Part shown: positions 9,102 through 17,836 of the stretch, piece after piece | How the letters are laid out: every line of letters begins with the position of its first letter | How positions within the stretch are numbered: the first letter of the stretch is position 1 | Origin: Moritella sp. | GTDB lineage: Bacteria > Pseudomonadota > Gammaproteobacteria > Enterobacterales > Moritellaceae | Length of the DNA stretch: 50,303 bases | Reading direction: 5' to 3' | NCBI RefSeq assembly: GCF_013215705.1 | Contig: NZ_JABSQR010000026.1 | Coordinates: 1 to 50,303 of the forward strand | The notes under the pieces: generated by a model | Seen by the model: only the letters and a program-made list of their open reading frames with translations | The model's database searches: none | Told to the model about the DNA's origin: nothing | Made by a program: the position numbers and the translations under genes

Positions 9102-10013
9102 ATGGAATTAGATGCAAATGCAACGCTGACAGAAACAGAACTGGCAGAAGATGTAGCAATAGATAATAACGCTATTGATAGTGATAGTGAGCAGCTTGAA
9201 GAATACGATGATGAGCTCGCAGAAGAAGTACTGATGATTGATAACGTCATGCTCGCAACACTATCTGCCATCGAGGAAATAACTGAGAAACCGTTACTCG
9301 AGCAGGCGATAGTTGAATTGGATGAGTTAATTGAACTTATCGAAGTTGATATGCAAGGCTTTACCTGTGACGTTGAAAAACGTGACCAGTTATTGTATTT
9401 GTTTTATCAACAACTTGGTTTTGCAGGCGATTGGCGTAAGTGGTTAGAGCTAGACAGTGTATTACTCCATAAAGTCATTAGCAGCCGTAATGGCGTTCCT
9501 CTGTCACTCGGTACGGTATTCATGTACTTTGCAGAGCATTTTGAAGTGGATGTGACTGGGATCATATTCCCTGGTCAATTTGTATTACGTTTCGGTAGTG
9601 AGCAAGACGGAATATACGTTGATCCTGCAGATGGACAAGCACTGAGTCGGCATAAACTGCAGGTTCTATTACGCGGTATTGAAGGTAACCATGCCTTATT
9701 ATCTGACGATGATTTGTTAGCCGCCAATAATGAAATGCATTATCTGCGCTTATTACAAGTGCTCAAAGCAGCGTTGATCCGTGATGAACATTTTTCCTAT
9801 GCACTGCGTTGTATTGATTTAATTTTAGAACTTGAACCTGATGAACCATATGAAATTCGCGATCGTGGCTTTTTGTTGCAACAGCTTGATTGCAAGAAAC
9901 TCGCGAGCGAAGACTTTGCTTATTTTATTGAACAATGTCCAGACGATCCGATCACCCGTGTTTTAAAAGCACAAATAGATGAGCTTGCTGCGACTGATGA
10001 TACAATTCATTAA
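9102..10013 (+). CDS. sirB1: SirB1-family protein (transglutaminase-like plus TPR)
   Basis: The core matches SirB1/YchA. A transglutaminase-like stretch around RNGVPLSLGTVFMYFAEHF and IIFPGQFVLRF leads to a TPR-like tail with EPYEIRDRGFLLQQLDC and AYFIEQCPDDP. The function is unresolved. I choose the ATG at 9102, spaced 5 nt after a TGAGG ribosome site; a GTG immediately before it (9099) is possible. The first 50 residues are unusually acidic, rich in Asp and Glu, and have no counterpart in E. coli YchA (269 aa against about 303 here). This tail may be a lineage-specific disordered extension. Confidence 0.88.
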   Translation: MELDANATLTETELAEDVAIDNNAIDSDSEQLEEYDDELAEEVLMIDNVMLATLSAIEEITEKPLLEQAIVELDELIELIEVDMQGFTCDVEKRDQLLYLFYQQLGFAGDWRKWLELDSVLLHKVISSRNGVPLSLGTVFMYFAEHFEVDVTGIIFPGQFVLRFGSEQDGIYVDPADGQALSRHKLQVLLRGIEGNHALLSDDDLLAANNEMHYLRLLQVLKAALIRDEHFSYALRCIDLILELEPDEPYEIRDRGFLLQQLDCKKLASEDFAYFIEQCPDDPITRVLKAQIDELAATDDTIH

Positions 10014-10028
10014 AATTAACTGACTTAA

Positions 10029-10907
<879 letters not shown>

Positions 10908-10917
10908 TTTCAGGCAT

Positions 10918-10945
10918 AAAAAAAGCGCTGTAATGATACAGCGCT
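10918..10945 (-). terminator. intrinsic terminator of the GcvB-like RNA
   Basis: A 9-bp perfect stem AGCGCTGTA/TACAGCGCT with a 4-nt loop. On the minus strand it is followed by seven U's (10918-10924). The plus-strand side has no T-run, so it points only toward kdsA's 3' end. Confidence 0.88.
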
Positions 10946-11147
10946 AAACAACCTTTGACCCGATAATACAAATGTATTAAGAATATGATCAAAGGTTTAA
11001 AAATAAGTAGTTTCTACTTAAAGGCCTAAACCAAAAAGTTTAAGCAAACAAACACAACATTACATAACAAAGACTAACTTATATAAATAATACTAATTAT
11101 CTAAAACATCGAGAATAAGTAAAATAAGTATTATGTCCTATATACAT
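10918..11147 (-). ncRNA. gcvB: GcvB-like Hfq-dependent small RNA
   Basis: Transcribed divergently from gcvA, exactly where GcvB lies in enterobacteria. From an inferred start near 11147 it runs about 230 nt. About 80-104 nt in is a GU-rich single-stranded stretch containing GTTATGTAATGTTGTGTTTG, which resembles the E. coli R1 seed GTTGTGATGTTGTGTTGTTG. Next come a hairpin TAAGTAG/CTACTTA followed by UUUUU (matching the E. coli GGTAGC/GCTACC stem and its U-tract), a long AACCTTTGA/TCAAAGGTT stem, and a terminator stem AGCGCTGTA/TACAGCGCT with seven U's. Family knowledge: GcvB represses amino-acid and peptide transporter mRNAs. Identification rests on synteny and structure; exact ends are inferred. 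Confidence 0.82.
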
Positions 11148-11153
11148 ACGCGT

Positions 11154-11182
11154 ACTATAGTAATTTTCTAGCCATATGACAA
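11154..11182 (-). promoter_or_regulatory. promoter of the GcvB-like RNA
   Basis: On the minus strand there is a -35 box TTGTCA (11177-11182), a 17-bp spacer and a -10 box TATAGT (11154-11159). Both boxes match sigma-70 consensus at five of six positions. GcvA controls this promoter in enterobacteria; regulation here is inferred from the arrangement. Confidence 0.75.
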
Positions 11183-11212
11183 TTGACAAATTATAATGTT
11201 TCGCATTAGTTT
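11183..11212 (+). promoter_or_regulatory. gcvA promoter region
   Basis: A perfect -35 hexamer TTGACA (11183-11188) abuts the -35 of the divergent small RNA. The -10 is ambiguous. A consensus TATAAT lies at 11192-11197 but is too close to that -35. A weaker TAGTTT lies about 18 bp downstream, at 11207-11212. Either would start transcription roughly 15-30 nt before the gcvA ATG. Confidence 0.5.
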
Positions 11213-11235
11213 TTCTCATCTAACTGGACGCCACT

Positions 11236-12144
11236 ATGTCACGCAGACTGCCGCCATTAAATTCGCTACGTGTTTTCGAAGCTGCCGCCAGACATTCTAG
11301 CTTCACCCGCGCCTCTGAAGAGCTCTATGTGACGCAAGCTGCTGTCAGCCATCAGATTAAAGCGTTGGAAGAGTACCTTGGAATTAAACTGTTTCGTCGT
11401 CAAAACCGGGCGTTATTTTTAACGGAAGAAGGCCAAAGTTATTTTCTTGATATTAAAGATACCTTTTCTTCATTAGTGGATGCTACTGAGCGTTTATTAG
11501 CCAGAGGCGCGAAAGGTTCGTTGACGGTTAGTTTACAGCCGAGCTTTGCGATCCAATGGTTAGTGCCTCGATTATCTTTGTTCTCTGAGCTGCACCCTGA
11601 TATTGATGTACGTATTAAAGCGGTTGATATGGATGACGGTTCACTGACTGATGATGTCGATGTGGCGATTTATTATGGCCGCGGCAAGTGGAAAGATTTA
11701 AACGCGCAGAAATTACATACCGAATATTTAGTGCCGGTATGTTCACCGCGTTTACTCAACGGGGTAAAACCACTAAAAACCCCTGGTGATCTTAAGCTCC
11801 ATACGTTATTGCATGATAGCTCTCGTCGCGATTGGACTGCTTGGTTTAAGCAAGGCAATATTACCGATATTAATGTTAACCAAGGGCCTATTTTTAGTCA
11901 TACTTCGATGGTATTACAAGCCGCAATACATGGCCAAGGCGTCGCGTTAGGGCACAGTGTATTAGCGCAACCTGAGATTGATGCGGGTCGTCTTGTGCGT
12001 CCTTTTACCGAAGTATTAGTGAGTAAGAACGCGTATTACGTGGTCTGCCGCGAAGAGCAAGATGAACTTGGTAAAATTGTGGCATTCCGTGATTGGATGC
12101 TGTCTTTGGTCGAGGAAGAACAACAAGACTTTGTGGAGAATTAA
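11236..12144 (+). CDS. gcvA: LysR-type regulator GcvA (glycine cleavage)
   Basis: A 302-aa LysR-family DNA-binding regulator. Its N-terminus MSRRLPPLNSLRVFEAAARH and helix-turn-helix FTRASEELYVTQAAVSHQIKA match E. coli GcvA almost residue for residue. The effector domain keeps YGRGKW, LLHDSSRRDW and GPIFSHTSMVLQAAIHGQG. Family knowledge: GcvA activates gcvTHP when glycine is plentiful, activates gcvB and represses itself. The adjacent GcvB-like RNA and the downstream rlmM, as in enterobacteria, strengthen the assignment. The ygdD gene found between gcvA and rlmM in E. coli is absent here. Confidence 0.95.
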   Translation: MSRRLPPLNSLRVFEAAARHSSFTRASEELYVTQAAVSHQIKALEEYLGIKLFRRQNRALFLTEEGQSYFLDIKDTFSSLVDATERLLARGAKGSLTVSLQPSFAIQWLVPRLSLFSELHPDIDVRIKAVDMDDGSLTDDVDVAIYYGRGKWKDLNAQKLHTEYLVPVCSPRLLNGVKPLKTPGDLKLHTLLHDSSRRDWTAWFKQGNITDINVNQGPIFSHTSMVLQAAIHGQGVALGHSVLAQPEIDAGRLVRPFTEVLVSKNAYYVVCREEQDELGKIVAFRDWMLSLVEEEQQDFVEN

Positions 12145-12159
12145 TTTGCACTGAAGTCA

Positions 12160-12193
12160 CTAAATCCTTGGCGTTATATCGTCAAGGGTTTAG
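12160..12193 (+). other. RNA hairpin 1 after gcvA
   Basis: A 14-bp stem that includes two G-U pairs (CTAAATCCTTGGCG with CGTCAAGGGTTTAG) around a 6-nt loop TTATAT. The two wobbles pair only in plus-strand RNA, so the structure probably acts in the gcvA transcript. There is no downstream T-run, so a stability or processing role fits better than termination. Confidence 0.5.
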
Positions 12194-12211
12194 ACTGTGC
12201 GGCTTTTGTAT

Positions 12212-12252
12212 GCAAACCAGTGCAAGATATGCCGTATTCTGCACTGGTTTGC
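12212..12252. repeat. 13-bp perfect inverted repeat after gcvA (hairpin 2)
   Basis: GCAAACCAGTGCA (12212-12224) and TGCACTGGTTTGC (12240-12252) are exact reverse complements separated by 15 nt. It lacks a following T-run. It lies between the first hairpin and a short TATACCCAAG repeat in the gcvA-rlmM gap. Confidence 0.6.
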
Positions 12253-12254
12253 GT

Positions 12255-12287
12255 ATATACCCAAGCAGCGTCAAGTACCTTGGGTAT
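12255..12287. repeat. short TATACCCAAG palindrome, dispersed repeat copy 3
   Basis: ATACCCAAG (12257-12265) and CTTGGGTAT (12279-12287) form a 9-bp inverted repeat. These are the same end sequences as the longer dispersed element at 21776-21903. The core between them is only 13 nt, so this is a minimal or deleted version. Confidence 0.55.
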
Positions 12288-12374
12288 TTGTTATGTATTA
12301 GTAGTCTCGGTATTGTATCTATACTGAGTATATATCGTCAGCCATGTTGATGACGAAAATGAGGTTATTAGAAA

Positions 12375-13511
12375 ATGAATGGTATTTTATTATATTGCCG
12401 CCCTGGTTATGAAAAAGAATGTGCCGCTGAAATTCAAGTACGAGCGACTGCCATGGAGGCGTATGGTTTTGCTAAAGTAACGCTGAATTCGGGTTATGTT
12501 GTGTTTGAATGTCATTCTGCTGAAGATGTAGATTCAATAGCGAAAAAATTACCACTTTCATCATTGATCTTTGCCCGTCAAATGATCGCACTACATGCAC
12601 GTGTTGATGATATGCCACTTTACGACCGTGTTAACCCTGTTGTTGCTGCCTGTGAGGGTATCGAATTGATGGGTGAACTCCGTGTGGAAATGCCAGATAC
12701 CAATGAAGGCAAAGAGTTATCTAAATTCTGCCGTAAGTATACTGTGCCACTACGTCAGTCGTTGCGTAAAGGTAATCACTTATTACCTAAAGAAAATAAA
12801 AACCGTCCAGTACTGCACGTGTTTTTCATTACTAATACCAGTGTGTATATTGGTTACTCATACAGCTTTAACAACTCGCCGTTACCTATGGGTATCATGC
12901 GTCTTAAGTTTCCATCGAAAGCGCCAAGTCGCTCGACGCTGAAACTGGAAGAAGCATTCCATACCTTCATCCCTGCGGACCAGTGGGATAGACGTATCGG
13001 CGGTGCAATGCGCGCGGTTGACTTAGGCGCTTGTCCTGGCGGTTGGACGTATCAGTTAGTCCAACGTAGTATGTTTGTTGTGGCGGTTGATAACGGTGCG
13101 ATGGCGGATAACCTGATGGAAACCGGCCAAGTGAAGCACTATGAAGAAGATGGTTTCAAATATGAGCCGGCTAAAACCACGATTGCGTGGACCAACCGTA
13201 AATTAAACGGTAATAAGGTGAAGGTTCCTGAAAATCCACCGGTTGATATGCTGGTATGCGACATGCTTGAAAAACCAGAGCGTGTTACTCGTCTGATGTG
13301 TAAATGGTTATTAAACGCATGGTGTAAAGAAGCTATCTTTAATCTTAAGCTACCATTAAAGCGTCGTTATCATACATTGGAAGACTGTTTGGCTATCTTA
13401 GATAAGCAACTTGATGATCGCTTTGTTATCCAAGCTAAGCACCTTTATCATGATCGTGATGAAGTGACTGTACATGTAGCTTGGTCAAACTTTATTCCTG
13501 AAGATAAATAA
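12375..13511 (+). CDS. rlmM: 23S rRNA (C2498) 2'-O-ribose methyltransferase
   Basis: Uses SAM to methylate C2498 of 23S rRNA during ribosome assembly. The 378-aa protein (E. coli RlmM 366) has an N-terminal THUMP-like region with LYCRPGYEKECAAEIQ. The C-terminal Rossmann-like domain has the SAM motif AVDLGACPGGWTYQLVQR, the acidic DMLVCDM and the catalytic-type FNLKLPLKRR lysine. It lies downstream of gcvA, as in E. coli, but across a 230-bp gap full of hairpins, so it probably has its own promoter. Confidence 0.95.
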   Translation: MNGILLYCRPGYEKECAAEIQVRATAMEAYGFAKVTLNSGYVVFECHSAEDVDSIAKKLPLSSLIFARQMIALHARVDDMPLYDRVNPVVAACEGIELMGELRVEMPDTNEGKELSKFCRKYTVPLRQSLRKGNHLLPKENKNRPVLHVFFITNTSVYIGYSYSFNNSPLPMGIMRLKFPSKAPSRSTLKLEEAFHTFIPADQWDRRIGGAMRAVDLGACPGGWTYQLVQRSMFVVAVDNGAMADNLMETGQVKHYEEDGFKYEPAKTTIAWTNRKLNGNKVKVPENPPVDMLVCDMLEKPERVTRLMCKWLLNAWCKEAIFNLKLPLKRRYHTLEDCLAILDKQLDDRFVIQAKHLYHDRDEVTVHVAWSNFIPEDK

Positions 13512-13517
13512 GACAGT

Positions 13518-13604
13518 AAGGACCATTTTAATCTATGGTCCTTCGCGCTGAATTATTAATGCTTTAAGCCATTAAATATCACGCCCGTGAATGTTTAATG
13601 GCTT
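13518..13604. terminator. two tandem hairpins between convergent genes
   Basis: The first stem is AAGGACCA (13518-13525) with TGGTCCTT (13536-13543). The second is AAGCCATTAAA (13566-13576) with TTTAATGGCTT (13594-13604), followed on the plus strand by TGTTATTT. They separate rlmM from the minus-strand gene whose stop codon lies 3 bp beyond, so the second probably serves both strands. U-runs are weak. Confidence 0.55.
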
Positions 13605-13606
13605 TG

Positions 13607-14110
13607 TTATTTAAACCGGAAGCGAAAATAAAGCTGAGGGTCTTTGCCACGTACTTTAATCCCAATAATCGCCCCTTTAATCCCCATATTATAATAAGCT
13701 TCGTGTTGTAACATACCGTTGGACTTTACTTTCGTTTTGATTGTCAGCCGCTCATAATCGAGCTGTAGATAAGGGCTGCGTTTCAAGCTGTAGTGTAAAT
13801 TTAAACTCAGTCTACCTATGTTTTTAAGCCGGGGAATAAAAAGCCGGGTGATATCGGGATCAATCCACATATTGAGAAGCTGAAGTTGCGCGGTTCGTTT
13901 GCGTTTATGGTTACTTTTTTTGATCACCAATAACGACTGTTTGAATTCAAACTGCGGTGTAGGCTGTGTTAAAGCGGCCAATTGAGTTTGCTGCTGATAG
14001 GCAGATAATTGCTGTCTTGTTATTGCTGTCCCTAACTGACTTTCCGTGGCGAATGTAACCCTGCTTAATAAACCGATTAACAGTATCAAAAAAAGAAAGT
14101 TAGATATCAT
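13607..14110 (-). CDS. secreted or periplasmic protein of unknown function
   Basis: A 167-aa protein that I do not recognise. Residues 1-21 form a clear Sec signal peptide (hydrophobic FLFLILLIGLLSRVTFA, cleavage likely after TFA). The mature part is basic and rich in Lys, Arg and Tyr. It has alternating hydrophobic patterns such as RLSLNLHYSLKRSPYLQLDY and ends RFRFK, which suggests beta-strand structure, possibly envelope-associated. It stands alone between rlmM and icd, converging on rlmM. It could be an orphan of this lineage. Confidence 0.7.
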   Translation of the reverse strand: MISNFLFLILLIGLLSRVTFATESQLGTAITRQQLSAYQQQTQLAALTQPTPQFEFKQSLLVIKKSNHKRKRTAQLQLLNMWIDPDITRLFIPRLKNIGRLSLNLHYSLKRSPYLQLDYERLTIKTKVKSNGMLQHEAYYNMGIKGAIIGIKVRGKDPQLYFRFRFK

Positions 14111-14339
14111 ATATCACCAAAGTTGCTGATGAAAACTTAACTATAGCTCGGTATGAATAAATTACTAGGAAGGCAATAGGCTGTAATGAGGACTTGTTTG
14201 ATCGTGTCGTGCGAAGATGCTGGTGGATGATAAAGCTGAATATCAGCTGCTTAACAGGTCAAAATATGAAGGTTAAGCAACTGAATTATTCAATGAGTAG
14301 AATTAGGTAAGCTCAGACTCATCTTGCGTTTAAAAACCG

Positions 14340-15347
14340 TTATAGGCGTTCTAAAATCGCTTGTGTGAAGTCTGTAGTACCGTGCGTACCGCCCAGATCA
14401 CGTGTTGTTCTATCACCTGATTCAATGACATCACGTACCGCGTTACGAATATTTTCTGCTTCAGTTTTCATGTCTAAGTATTCTAACATTTGAATAGACG
14501 CTAAGATCACAGATGTTGGGTTCGCTAGGTTTTTACCGGCGATGTCAGGTGCACTGCCATGCACAGCTTCGAAAATAGCGATGTCTTCACCGATATTTGC
14601 GCCTGGTGCCATACCAAGACCACCCACAAGACCCGCACATAAGTCAGATAAGATATCACCAAACAAGTTAGTGGTCACGATCACGTCGAAACGTTCTGGG
14701 TACATAACCAAGTTCATGCAAGCGGCATCAACGATCATCTCTTCTGATTCGATCTCTGGGTAACGCTTAGCTACTTCACGCGCTACTTCAAGAAATAGAC
14801 CGGATGTTGTTTTTAGAATATTGGCTTTATGGATCGCCGTTACTTTTTTTCGATTTTCTGCTTTAGCAAGTTCGTATGCGGCAACACAAATACGCTCAGC
14901 ACCGGCTCGTGTGATGATACTTTTTGCTTCAGCTGAGCTTCCGTCATCAGCAATAATTTGACCTGCGCCAGAGTACATACCTTCGGTATTTTCACGCACG
15001 GTAATAATATCGATATTTTCGTAGCGGCTACGCGTGCCTTTAAAAGAGATGACAGGGCGTAAGTTAGCGTATAAATTAAAATGCTTACGTAATGATACAT
15101 TGATTGAAGTGAAACCAGCGCCGACAGGTGTCGTTAACGGGCCTTTTAACGCGACTTTATTTTTTTCAATTAAATCTAATGTTGCTTTTGGTAGTAGCTC
15201 ACCTGAAGTTTGTAGGGCCGCAAGACCTGCATCAGCAAAGTCATATGCGAAGTTACAGCCAGCTTTATCTAAAATTTGAATTGCAGACTCAATAATATCC
15301 GGACCAATACCATCACCCGGGATCACTGTAATTCTTGTTTGTGTCAT
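14340..15347 (-). CDS. isocitrate dehydrogenase, NAD-type
   Basis: Oxidative decarboxylation of isocitrate to 2-oxoglutarate in the TCA cycle. The 335-aa length and sequence place it in the short isocitrate/isopropylmalate dehydrogenase group, not the 416-aa E. coli Icd. The substrate loop TSINVSLRKHFNLYANLRP (residues 80-98) has the isocitrate-type Ser81 and arginines. The cofactor region EAVHGSAPDIAGKNLANPTS carries Asp268-Ile269 instead of the Lys-Tyr pair of NADP enzymes, so NAD is the expected coenzyme. Isopropylmalate or homoisocitrate activity is less likely given the Ser-containing loop. It is monocistronic by appearance, with a large inverted repeat upstream. Confidence 0.9.
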   Translation of the reverse strand: MTQTRITVIPGDGIGPDIIESAIQILDKAGCNFAYDFADAGLAALQTSGELLPKATLDLIEKNKVALKGPLTTPVGAGFTSINVSLRKHFNLYANLRPVISFKGTRSRYENIDIITVRENTEGMYSGAGQIIADDGSSAEAKSIITRAGAERICVAAYELAKAENRKKVTAIHKANILKTTSGLFLEVAREVAKRYPEIESEEMIVDAACMNLVMYPERFDVIVTTNLFGDILSDLCAGLVGGLGMAPGANIGEDIAIFEAVHGSAPDIAGKNLANPTSVILASIQMLEYLDMKTEAENIRNAVRDVIESGDRTTRDLGGTHGTTDFTQAILERL

Positions 15348-15385
15348 ACATATTCCTTATTTAATTGAGCTTACTTTCAAATGAA

Positions 15386-15417
15386 AATACTTTGTTGCCG
15401 TATGGTAACAAAGTATT
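15386..15417. repeat. 11-bp perfect inverted repeat upstream of the isocitrate dehydrogenase gene
   Basis: AATACTTTGTT (15386-15396) and AACAAAGTATT (15407-15417) are exact reverse complements around a 10-nt centre, beginning 39 bp before the start codon. Downstream U's on the minus strand are few, so it is more likely a 5'-UTR hairpin or operator than the terminator of xni. Confidence 0.55.
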
Positions 15418-15579
15418 ACTCGATTGTTAATCAGGTGACTGCTGTAATTTGGCTAAATAAAGAGTTTTACAGGGTAGATAACGCATTTGTTAGAGATAGA
15501 TCCAGATTTTAACTTTTTTTATACTATTAACGCTTAGTGTACACTCTCGATTTCTAACAGTAAGCGTGACTGTCTATGA

Positions 15580-16359
15580 TTAAGGTTGATATCTTAAGTC
15601 TTTTAAATTAAAGCCGAGAGGAATATCAATTTTCAACTGGGCTAATTGCTGAGTAATGTAAGCCATCTCTTTATGGGTGTCGAGTTTTTCACGCAGTTTG
15701 GGTTTTAACTCTTCACTGGCATAAATAGCATCTAAATTAATATGTTGTGTTAATAACTGGGTTGCCGTTTTCGGGCCAATACCGGCGACACCAGCTAGGT
15801 GACTTCCACTGATGCCCACCAATGCCCAATAATCGGCAAGTTGCTGTGGTTGAACGCCAAACTTATCATCGATAAATGCTTGGTCTAACCAACGCTTGTT
15901 AAAATAATCACGAATTTGAATATAAGGTGTTAATAATTGGCAGTAGCCTTTATCCGTCGAGATAATGGTCACTTGCTGTTGTTGTGCTGACATTTTAATG
16001 GCGAGGGTGGCGATTAAGTCATCTGCTTCATCTTGCTCTGTTAATAACGAGTCAACATTTAATTCCCACAGGTCGTCTTGGATGAGTGAGAGTGCTTGTT
16101 GTAAGCTTTCTGGCATCGGTTTGCGGTTGGCTTTGTATTCTGGATAGATGTCATGACGCCAGCCGGTTTGTTCTGCATCAAACACGGCGACAACGTGAGT
16201 CGGTGCGGTGATTGATAGCAGTTTTCTCACTGCGTGCTTAATTGTTTCACGGGTTGCGCTAATTTGCGCAACAGGATCGTTACTTTGATTAAGTTGTACT
16301 GCATGTACTCGACGGATCAGGTTTAACGCATCGATAATTAATAAGTGATTTTGGGTCAT
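15580..16359 (-). CDS. xni: flap endonuclease Xni (ExoIX)
   Basis: A PIN-domain 5'-nuclease-like protein resembling the N-terminal domain of DNA polymerase I. The 259-aa length is close to E. coli Xni (251). It has LLIIDALNLIRRVHAVQ at the N-terminus, the acidic cluster EQDEADDLIATLA, TIISTDKGYCQLL and the helix-hairpin-helix VAGIGPKTATQLL. Family knowledge: flap cleavage is supported by divalent metal, though the family lacks some of the acidic residues of full FEN enzymes. It lies 18 bp after ppnN in the same direction; in E. coli ygdH and xni are also neighbours. Confidence 0.93.
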   Translation of the reverse strand: MTQNHLLIIDALNLIRRVHAVQLNQSNDPVAQISATRETIKHAVRKLLSITAPTHVVAVFDAEQTGWRHDIYPEYKANRKPMPESLQQALSLIQDDLWELNVDSLLTEQDEADDLIATLAIKMSAQQQQVTIISTDKGYCQLLTPYIQIRDYFNKRWLDQAFIDDKFGVQPQQLADYWALVGISGSHLAGVAGIGPKTATQLLTQHINLDAIYASEELKPKLREKLDTHKEMAYITQQLAQLKIDIPLGFNLKDLRYQP

Positions 16360-16377
16360 ATCCGTGTTTCGTCAAAG

Positions 16378-17739
16378 TTAGCTAGGTTTAATTATTTCAT
16401 AACAAGGCTCATATTTACTACCAGGAAGCTTCATTCTGTTCTGTTTTATGAAGTTTTTTAATAAATTGTCCATTAATTGCATTAATTTTGGATCACCTTG
16501 CAGCTTAAACGGCCCGTTTTTTTGAATTGCTTTGATCCCTGAGTCTTTCACATTACCGGCGACAATACCTGAAAAGGCTTTACGCAGGTTCATCGCCAGC
16601 ACTTCAGGTGCTTGTTCAAGGTTCAGATTTAAGGCTGCCATGTGTTGATGGTCGGGGATAAACGGCAGCTGAAAGTCTAACTCAACTTTGAGACTCCAAT
16701 TATAAGAGTAGGCATCGCCAATCGCCCGGCGGTACTCGTAGGTTTTTTGCATGGCTTTTTTCATGATCTGCGCGGCACTTGGCGCATCATCAATAATAAT
16801 TTGATAATATTTTTGTGCATCAAAACCCAACGTCGCACCGATAAATTCATCAATCGTGGTAAAATATTTTTCACTTTCTTTGGGACCTGTCAGCACGATA
16901 GGCAGAGGCTGGCGTTTATTTTCGGGGTGCATCATGATGCCAAGTAAATACAATAATTCTTCAGCGGTGCCTGCGCCGCCTGGAAAGATGATGATACCGT
17001 GTGAAAGGCGAACAAAGGCTTCTAAGCGTTTCTCGATATCCGGTAAGATCACTAATTCGTTGACGATAGGGTTTGGTGGTTCTGCTGCAATGATGCTCGG
17101 CTCAGTTAAACCCAGGTAACGACGTTCTTTCACGCGTTGTTTCGCATGACCTACGGTCGCGCCTTTCATTGGTCCTTCCATTGCGCCGGGTCCACAACCC
17201 GTACATATATTCATCTCGCGCAAACCGAGTTCATGACCCACCGCTTTGGCATATTCATATTCAGGTGAACGAATAGAGTGCCCCCCCCAGCAAACCACCA
17301 TATTCGGATCTGAATCTGATTTGATCACGCGCGCGTTACGTAAAATGGAAAATACTTGGTTGGTTAAAAAAGAGGATAATTCTTTTTTTGGTACCGGGAG
17401 TTTCTCAATGTAGCTATGTACATAAAGAATGTCACGTAACACTGAAAACAGATGTTCTTGAATACCCCGGATGATCTCGCCATCGACAAAGGCCTGTTCT
17501 GGTGCGTTGTGCAGTTCGAGTGTGACGCCACGTTCCTGTTGTACAACACTGATATCAAAATTTCGGAATGCTTGTAAAATTTCACTACTTGAATCAGTAC
17601 GAGAGCCGGAATTTAATACAGCTAGCGAACAATTACGGAATAGTAAGTATAAATCGCTGGTGGCTTTTTGTTGCAATCGGTCGACTTCAAGCTGTGATAG
17701 CAGGTCCATACTACCCACAGGTTTGATGTGTGTGATCAT
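16378..17739 (-). CDS. ppnN: pyrimidine/purine nucleotide 5'-monophosphate nucleosidase
   Basis: Cleaves nucleoside monophosphates to base and ribose 5-phosphate for salvage. In E. coli, PpnN is stimulated by (p)ppGpp. It has 453 aa against 454 in E. coli (YgdH). The LOG-type Rossmann core shows [17 protein letters not shown] and the signature [16 protein letters not shown], with long flanking N- and C-terminal domains. The codons for WGG in [12 protein letters not shown] contain a run of eight G's on the coding strand (17281-17288), a possible slippage site. It is upstream of xni with an 18-bp gap, so probably one operon. Confidence 0.95.
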   Translation of the reverse strand: MITHIKPVGSMDLLSQLEVDRLQQKATSDLYLLFRNCSLAVLNSGSRTDSSSEILQAFRNFDISVVQQERGVTLELHNAPEQAFVDGEIIRGIQEHLFSVLRDILYVHSYIEKLPVPKKELSSFLTNQVFSILRNARVIKSDSDPNMVVCWGGHSIRSPEYEYAKAVGHELGLREMNICTGCGPGAMEGPMKGATVGHAKQRVKERRYLGLTEPSIIAAEPPNPIVNELVILPDIEKRLEAFVRLSHGIIIFPGGAGTAEELLYLLGIMMHPENKRQPLPIVLTGPKESEKYFTTIDEFIGATLGFDAQKYYQIIIDDAPSAAQIMKKAMQKTYEYRRAIGDAYSYNWSLKVELDFQLPFIPDHQHMAALNLNLEQAPEVLAMNLRKAFSGIVAGNVKDSGIKAIQKNGPFKLQGDPKLMQLMDNLLKNFIKQNRMKLPGSKYEPCYEIIKPS

Positions 17740-17836
17740 AAGCTAAACTCCTGTCAGAGACGTTGGTGATAAGCAGGTATAATCGGTAATTAGAGCATGA
17801 TTATGGCGAACCTTATCACCGCTGGTCTCATTAAGT

